A model generated the notes under the pieces. The model made no database searches. It was not told where the DNA came from and saw nothing but the letters and a program-made list of their open reading frames with translations. A stretch of 64,000 nucleotides of DNA, from the NCBI GenBank assembly GCA_947683425.1, contig CANTUQ010000043.1, positions 7,821,501-7,885,500 on the forward strand, read 5' to 3'. This DNA comes from Excoecaria cochinchinensis (lineage: Eukaryota; Streptophyta; Magnoliopsida; Malpighiales; Euphorbiaceae). Made by a program: the position numbers and the translations under genes. This document shows positions 57,561 to 64,000 of this stretch, in pieces. Numbering within the stretch: position 1 is the stretch's first letter; the number at the start of each line of letters is the position of its first letter.

Positions 57561-59533
57561 AAGAAATAAAAGGTAATGTATGTATGTTCATGTATTTGAA
57601 ATAAGAAATTGAATTATGTTTAAGAATAAAAAGTAAATGTGAAGAATTAAGGAATTGAGGTATGTTGATTGTTGCCCTTAGTATGCTAGTAGAGAATCAC
57701 TAATACAGGATATAGTTGGCTAGCCATAGGGACATCTATACCATGGTTCAAGTCATAGTGACTCATATGTGTAGGCCAATGACGGTCTGCTATGTATGGC
57801 ATTATGCCATTATGGCTTAAGGAATTGACGGATTATTTTTATAACTCAAAGTAGTGATCCTTAGTGGTCATTTACTCTTATGGCACCTAGAGTAATGATC
57901 CCTAGTGGTCATTTACTCTTATGGCTCCCAGAGTAGTAATTCCTAGTGATTTCTTACTCTTATGGCTCTAGAGTTAGTGGTCCCTAGTGATCACTATCTC
58001 TTATGGCTTTTTATCCCTGTGTATCCGGTTTAAAGATTTCTACCGAATAAATACTAGGTGCAAATTAAGAAAAATTAAATAAAATGAATAAATATCAAAT
58101 AATAAGAAAAATAAAATGAACACAGACTAAATTGTAAAGATTTAAAAGTTTTAGGGTCAAAATGATAATTATGTTTTATAGTGAGAGAAAATAAGATAAC
58201 TATGGAAATTAAGTAATTAATTGGTTAAATAAGTAATTAGATGAATAAATAAGGATTAAATGTGAAAATATGCATAAGACATAGTTTAGGGACTAAATGA
58301 TAATTTTATATGTTGAATAATAAATTAAGTATGAAATAGGGATAACTTATGGCATAATTGTAATTATAGTGAAGTTAAATGGCAAAAATGTAATTTAATA
58401 GAAATATAAGGATTAAAATGTAATTGGGCTTAAAATTAATATTCTAAGGACTAAATGGTAAATCGTAAGTCAAACAATGAAATAAATATAAAAATAAGAT
58501 TAATTAATGGTATTATTGTAAATAAAAGAAAATGGAGGGTAATATGGTAATTTAGTAAAAATGTAGGGACTAAATTGGGAAATGGTAATAGTAATGTTAA
58601 TTAAAGGATTAAAATTTAATTAACTATAAATAGGATTTAAGTGTAAATGTAATATTAGGAAATAATAAGAATTATTATATGTTGATAATAATAATAACAA
58701 TAATAATAATAATAATAGTATGATAATGATATGGAATAATAAGAATAACAAAGGATTTTAATAAAGAAAATATTAGTAGGGATAAAAATAAGTATTATGT
58801 ATATGTATACTAGTATTTAATATGGAAAAATAATGACAATTTAACTAATAAGAATAAATGAATTAAGCTATATGCTTATTAAAGGTTAAGATATGAAATT
58901 GTTAGTATGGATATTAATGCATTATTAACTATAGGAATATAAGTTATGAAGATAAATGTAGAATAAATAATGTGAATTAAGTAATTAAATTATATGATGA
59001 ATTATGTATATGTTAATGAATAGGAGCTTAAGGATCGGAGCAAGCATACAAGGAGAATTTTGGGAGCTGGTTGATACAGTAAGAATTATAGGATGTTTCG
59101 TATATGTAAGTAAGATGGCATGTATAAGTAAATTGATAAATTAGTTTGGCTATATAAATTGAATTGTATAACAATTGTAAGGACTATTTAAATATTTCAG
59201 ACAGTTATGGTATGATTATGTTGAATGATATATTGAGACTGCGTTATAAGTATATTATGTTGTATGAACTATTGTGCCCTTTACAGGCTGTGTTATAAGT
59301 ATATTATGCTATAGACAGTTATAGGTCAATCGACAAAGGTAATGACAAAGAGTTGAATTGTAGAGAACTAAGAGGATTAGAATTTAAGATTAAGATATAT
59401 AGTTGGTTCGCAAGTCAGAAAAAAAAAATCACCTGTTTTATCAATCAATCAGTTATTAATGCACTTCAAATTATTGTGGTAATTGTTAAGGTAAGATAAT
59501 CTACGTACAGTATGGAGTGATAAGGGTGTTACA

Positions 59534-59885
59534 ATTGAGGTAACTTTTTAGTTCATTATTTTTGTTTTTTGGTTAACTTTGAGATTGGGTTTATAATGAA
59601 ATAGTAGTTTTGCATTTTACTTTTATTCTTTTTTAAATTATCTGTTTCATTTTTTTTTTTTGCATTCTAATTTATGGACATCCAAAGTATATTTTCATAA
59701 CTGGTGGTTTTCATGGTTTGGTACTTGCTGTATATATTTTTTTTGTTCGCTTTATTTTTGGATTTCATGATTGGTGTTTTGTGTTCAAGTACAAGGAAGG
59801 AGAAAATGTGCTTCATGTTATTTAAGAGAGTCTACTTTAGTACCTAATGCTAGTCAATAATTAGTGGTTTGTAATTAATAGTTAA
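59534..59885. other. Right internal part of TIR element
   Basis: Contains the second copy of the direct repeat and T-rich sequence. No gene. Confidence 0.5.
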
Positions 59886-59984
59886 TTTAAGTTAAGGTGG
59901 TAAAGGTGAATATTTAAAACTTTCAGTATGAAATGAAAGTTTTTTACAAGTTCACATGTAAAAAAAGGCATTATGCCATTAATA

Positions 59985-60090
59985 ACCATTTTGTTTTTTT
60001 TTAAAAAAAGAACAAAAGTAATAACCCCAGCCCAAATGTGAGAAAAGCTTTCTTTTATCAAGAGGATGAACAATTTCCTAAGAGTGAAAT
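59985..60090. other. Short spacer
   Basis: A-rich sequence with no feature, between the TIR element and the next LTR. Confidence 0.5.
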
Positions 60091-61767
60091 TGTAACACCC
60101 CGATTCCCACCCTAGTAGTTTTGAGCTTGTGTGTGTGAGTGTGTGTGTGAGTTTTAAGGGTATAATTGTATGTTATGTTTTAATTGTGTGGTTTAAATTG
60201 TGTTGTGGGGGAAAGAAGAAGGATTAGAAAGGAATTTGCCAAACCCACCTTAGGATCTTGACACTTGGATGGTGGAGATGAGGAAAGAGAAAAGGAAAGG
60301 TTGACAAAGAGGAGAGAGAACATGAGGGACAGTATTTGCCCTCTCTTCCCGTTTTTGCCCCCTCTTCCTCTTCGTCTCCTTCTTCTCCTCTTCTTCTCTT
60401 TTCTTGCTTTTGATTATCTCCTCAAGCTCCTGAAATTTTGTAGTGGTTTTGGCAAATTCTAGTGTTAGGTAAGTGTTTTGCTCTTTAGTTCTTCTTCTTC
60501 TTCTTCTTTTTCTTCTTTGGGTTGTGTGGGTTTGTGGCTGTGTTTGAGCATTTGTGTGTTTTGGGTTTGTTTGGCAAAAATTCCTCCTAAAGATCCTAAA
60601 GGGAAGGAGATTGTTAGTGGGATTCAGCCAATTGACCCCTTGGAGCTTAGGAATTCAAGGTTTGGGAAATTGCTTGTTTTTGCATATTTTCTTTATGTCT
60701 GAATTTTCTGTTTAATTTCTGGAAATTGAGAGTGAAAATGTGTTCATGTGTGCTTAATTGAAGTATATGATGATTAATTGAAGTGATATTGTTATTATGG
60801 GTAGTGGAATTGAGATTGGGTATGATTTTACAAGGTTTTTCGAGAAATTTGTGGTTTGAATTGCATATTTTGATGTTTTAATGCATGTTAATTAGAATCA
60901 ATCTTGGGTTTTATGTTGTATAACATGTTTTGGATGCCTATTGATATTTGTGTTGAGGTTTGATGGGTGAATTGCAAGTTGGGAATGGTTTGGTTGATGA
61001 ATTTCTGCAGATTTTTGGCTGACAGAGCTGGAAACCCGATTCTGTAGCGAGCACGATAGAACCTGGTCATCTGAGCTTCTACCAAGAGCTTTGCTTCTGT
61101 CGCGGGCATGACCTCAGTCGCGAGCGCGACAGAGAGCTTGGTTGCCGAGCAGCTACTGGGCAGATGGCTGTCATGAGCACGACAGTGATCTCCCTTGCCC
61201 CTTCTATCTCGAGTGCGACTATGTTGCAGGCACGACAGAGACCTTTCTACGACAGTCATTGCGAGTGCGACTGTCCCCTATTCTTTTATGTTAATTATTT
61301 TTATGCCATTTTGCATGGTTACTCACTCATGTATTGCAATTGCCCTTATGTATGAATTATCATGTTATTCAATATCTTCAATATATGTTTAGTGTGTTGA
61401 ATTATGCCTAGCTTACAAGAGTCAAGTTAATGGATAAATAGGCATGCCTATAGAGTTCTGTTAACTGCGGCCCCTTTGTGTTCTGGACCCTGATCAGGTC
61501 ACCCTTTGGGTCCTCGCGATCCTAATGTGTTTGGATCTTGTTTAAGATCCCCAATGTGAAAATATTTTCGAATGAAAATAAAAGAAGTTACTTTTGCTCG
61601 TACCCACGGGTACTAATGTGTTTACTCATTATCCGTGACTCTGAGTTTGCGGGCATATCTTTGGTTATCATATGAATGCGAATTTGTCTTATGATGTTAG
61701 ATGAATGTAACTATGTTAAGTATCTTTGGTGAATTTAAGGTATGGTAACTACTATGTTCTTACATAG
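60091..61767 (+). repeat. LTR-like element F (TGTAACACCCCG type), cut by next LTR
   Basis: It opens TGTAACACCCCGATTCCCAC, the usual start of many plant Ty3/gypsy LTRs. A TCTTCTTC-rich leader at 60,350-60,410 ends near TTAGGTAAGTG, a possible donor. The GTCGCGAGCGCGAC-type repeats at 61,036-61,275 and closing boxes about 61,440-61,700 are typical LTR sequence. The far end is hidden behind the LTR that starts at 61,768. Short open frames here are not supported as genes. Confidence 0.55.
61036..61275. repeat. Seven palindromic GTCGCGAGCGCGAC repeats
   Basis: Variants of CTGTCGCGAGCGCGACAG occur at about 61,041, 61,095, 61,113, 61,167, 61,203, 61,220 and 61,256. Each can fold on itself. They sit in an otherwise AT-rich LTR. 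Confidence 0.85.
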
Positions 61768-63174
61768 TGTAGACACCGGGTCCCAAGGCAGCTTAGATCA
61801 GAGTTACCCAATGATAATTAGATGCCCATTCGCAGGCAAAAATATTGGAAGTGATGATTTTCTGGTGAAAATTTGCTTTTTAAAGAATAAAAAAATATAT
61901 ATTTTAAAAATTAAAAATGAAAAATGAGTTTGAAAATATTAATTTTAGGTCAAAAGTTTCAATTTAAAATTTGAAAAAAAAATTCCGGACCATTGCTGCA
62001 GCTGTGGCGCGCCGCGCGCGCTGCGCACCAGCTCGCCCCCCTGCACGCCCATTCTCGCCGTTTCTGCCCGATTTTTGCCCCAAAACGTGATTTTTCACCC
62101 AAATTGACGTTTTTTAGTCCAAATTAAATTCTAAATCATTTTCTTAGATAATTAATAAATAAAAGTTGATTTTATCATTAAAAAAGGCAAGAAATTGAAT
62201 TAAAATAAAATTTCTTTTCCTAATAAGATTAGGGTTTTATTTTTCCATCATATAAATATTTTAAGATGAAAAAACCTAAGGGGAGCCTCCATTAATTTTT
62301 TCACATCAGATTTTTGAGAACTGGTTCTCTTCTTCTTCTTTGATTCTTCTTCAAAAAATTTCAAATTTCTATTTTTTCATTAACAAGGATTAATTGAGGT
62401 TGGAAATTCAAGTTTCAATTCTTAATCATTCCAAATTAATTTCTTTGTTTTTTCCATAAACAAAAGGAATTAATTTTCACTTTCAAATCAATTTTCAATC
62501 TTTTAAGCATTCAAATTAATTTCTTTGTTTTCTCCATAAACAAAAGGGATTAATCTCATTGCTAAATCATTTGTTTGAGAAATTTTTCAAGAAGATCATC
62601 ATTATTCCATCGAATCCAAATCTGAGGGTAAATTTTCTGGGCTCCGAACTAATTATTTTTGTTATCTTATTCTATTTTTTATTGTTTTGTTCATGTAAAT
62701 ATTGTTTTATTGATTTTATTCCTAACATATAATCAATTAATTTCTTTTGCTTTGATTTCTTGTTATTCTTAACATGTATTATTTTCAACATGTAATTAAT
62801 TAGTATGTTTTATTTTGATTGATTTTTTTTTTCCATGTAAATATTTATGTTCATTGTGATAACATGTAAATAATCAATTAAACATGCCAATCTTGCATTT
62901 TTAATTTATTAATCCTATTTTGCCAACTAAATAAAATTGTTTGTTTTCTTTTCTTTTCTCATACATGCATTCATGTGAACAGTGGCCATCCCTTTTCTAT
63001 TCTCTTCTTAATTTCCATGCATGCATTATTCATGTGGGACCCTTTTTGTTGTTCACACACACCTTTGTTTATTCATTTTTATATGTTTTATCCTTTTATT
63101 CATTTGTTTTATTCACTTGATTGGTTTAATTAAATATATTTTAGTTTATTTAACTTAATTTGGATTATTTATAT
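61768..63174 (+). repeat. Element B-family LTR, left part (element E)
   Basis: It opens TGTAGACACCGGGTCCCAAG and follows the B LTR order: TTACCCAATGATAA, GGCAAAAAT, a GC islet (61,990-62,060), a TATA box (62,251), a TTCTTCTTC leader and a GAGGGTAA site near 62,630. The GCGCACATCACA end is missing, because another LTR begins at 63,175. The 5-bp duplication cannot be checked; CATAG precedes the start. Confidence 0.85.
62251..62258 (+). promoter_or_regulatory. TATA box in element E LTR
   Basis: TATAAATA ahead of TTCTTCTTCTTTG, matching the B LTR promoter layout. Confidence 0.55.
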
Positions 63175-64000
63175 TGTAACACCCCCACCGTCGCCGTTGG
63201 AAGGGCGCCGGCGGGCGCGCTACCCGACGCTCACTCACATACATGCACACATACACCATGCAGAAGTATACATTCATACATAATCATATATGCATAAATA
63301 CAGGATAATTAAAACCTTACCTTGAGGGTAGAGGCTGATCATGCATTAACTCATGCACACACAAACACTGAGCAAAAGCATATACACATGCATACACACA
63401 TGCATACGCACATTCACTTGATTAATCAGCGGAAGCATAAGGCGAACGATAAACCGAGGAATAACTTAAAACATAAATATAATAACATTTACATTAAGAT
63501 CTTTACTTATACATATACAAAAGGCTACAGAAATACATAATCCAAAATACAGAAGCTGAAAACGAATAACAACTTCTAACTCCTATGTGGCCTACCTTGC
63601 AGATGCTCGACTCGAACCGAACCAAAACCTGCCACCTACACGGGAAAAGAACCCGTGCTAAGCGATAACGCTTAGTGGGGAGAACAAACAAGTAATATGG
63701 ACGGCCATTCACAATGGTCGTCAAGGCATAACACATTTAAATGGCATATGCGGACATTCACAACACATATATAATCATGCTTGCATTTAGAGGCATTCAT
63801 TCAGAAGCTCAAGTTCACATGCATATACATATTAACTGATTGATGTACATAACATCATGCAGAAGTACAATTGGTCTTACCTGCACTTACCGAGTTCGCT
63901 GAAGTGTCTAATGTCAGACTATGCACAACCACTAACCAAACGGATCCGCATGCAATATACCGAAATCCCACATCATTACACCAAGACATACATCATTATG
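63175..64000 (-). repeat. Chromovirus-type LTR on minus strand, continues past window
   Basis: Read on the minus strand the end at 63,175 is CGACGGTGGGGGTGTTACA, as in element A. The box CCACTAAGCGTTATCGCTTA + GCACGGG...CCCGTGTAGGT (63,640-63,690) corresponds to the CACTTAGCA/GCTCAGCACGTAG/GCGTGTAGGT box of the A LTR. A short GC-rich part lies directly at the end. CATACATGCACACAT-type words are frequent. Confidence 0.65.

Larger units (their letters stand above)
55868..59533 (+). repeat. Chromovirus-type solo LTR, related to element A
   Basis: The right end GGGTGTTACA and many internal blocks match the A LTR: the AAATATTTTATTTGAC box, a GGAATTTTTGACAGTGAAA-like box, a TATA box, CTAGCCATAGG, and GTATCCGG before AGATTTCTA. 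The left boundary is not exact and may begin up to 150 bases earlier, including the 5S-like part. A (TA)n run lies at 57,507-57,558. No second LTR or internal region is present. Confidence 0.75.
55028..59984. mobile_element. Non-autonomous TIR element (MULE-like), with a nested solo LTR
   Basis: The left end (55,028-55,130) and the reverse complement of the right end (59,886-59,984) share TTTACAY(A/G)TGAACTTGTAA, a TTTTAAATRTTCAC block and ACCACCTTAACTT, forming an imperfect ~100-bp inverted repeat. The style resembles the MULE ends at 11,362. Without the LTR only about 1.3 kb remains and no transposase is present. No target-site duplication is clear. Confidence 0.65.

Noticed and set aside
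60265..60702. Two frames resembling a signal-peptide gene with an intron
   Set aside because: They lie in LTR-type sequence starting TGTAACACCCCG, and the pyrimidine-rich leader explains the Ser/Leu/Phe-rich product.

Overview
The window looks like nuclear DNA from a flowering plant, most likely a eudicot. It is AT-rich and consists almost entirely of nested transposable elements of plant families: Ty3/gypsy chromovirus and Tat-type LTR elements, a Ty1/copia-type solo LTR, Mutator-like elements (MULEs) and a CACTA element. I see no intact host gene, no complete rRNA gene, no tRNA and no CRISPR array. The species cannot be named from the sequence. Long open frames are mostly translations of trinucleotide microsatellites, tandem repeats or LTR sequence.

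Left part (1-11,096). A decayed Tekay/Del-like chromovirus (element A, plus strand) runs from the tail of its 5' LTR through broken gag, protease, RT, RNase H, integrase and chromodomain-like remnants to a 2.9-kb 3' LTR ending at 7,470. It sits inside element H (minus strand), a gag-less Tat-like LTR element with an LTR at 9,207-11,096.

MULE block (11,362-19,254). An old autonomous MULE has about 100-bp terminal inverted repeats, a pseudogenised MuDR/MURA-type transposase with still visible introns, and an opposite-strand two-exon GRF-type zinc-finger gene. A minus-strand Tat-like solo LTR (13,230-15,752, target-site duplication GTCAC) interrupts the transposase.

Central nest (20,653-47,227). 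One large Tat/Ogre-like retrotransposon, element B, has 2.6-kb and 2.9-kb LTRs and is flanked by the 5-bp duplication ATAAT. Its gag is split by a 3.1-kb CACTA element (24,444-27,540, duplication GGC) that seems to carry a captured coiled-coil gene fragment. Its 3' internal region is interrupted by element C (30,454 to about 43,420, minus strand), a gag-only relative with 3-kb LTRs and large tandem-repeat arrays. B has only RT and integrase fragments left, plus its own 57-bp array next to the 3' polypurine tract.

Right part (47,228-64,000). Element G (47,618-54,416, minus strand, duplication ATAAT) is another gag-only LTR element, split by a copia-type solo LTR (50,293-52,197, duplication TTCAA). 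A non-autonomous TIR element (55,028-59,984) contains a chromovirus-type solo LTR whose left end resembles the internal promoter part of 5S rRNA. The end of the window has a TGTAACACCCC-type LTR (60,091) cut by a B-family LTR (61,768), which is cut in turn by a minus-strand chromovirus-type LTR (63,175 to the end).

The likely order, read from nesting, is: host DNA and MULEs first, then H and B, then CACTA, C and A, with solo LTRs formed by recombination along the way. The most notable points are the gag-only families living beside and inside a relative that still has pol remnants, the higher-order tandem repeats growing in 3' untranslated regions, the PBS-like echo inside the LTRs, the CACTA gene capture, and the MULE-associated GRF zinc-finger gene.
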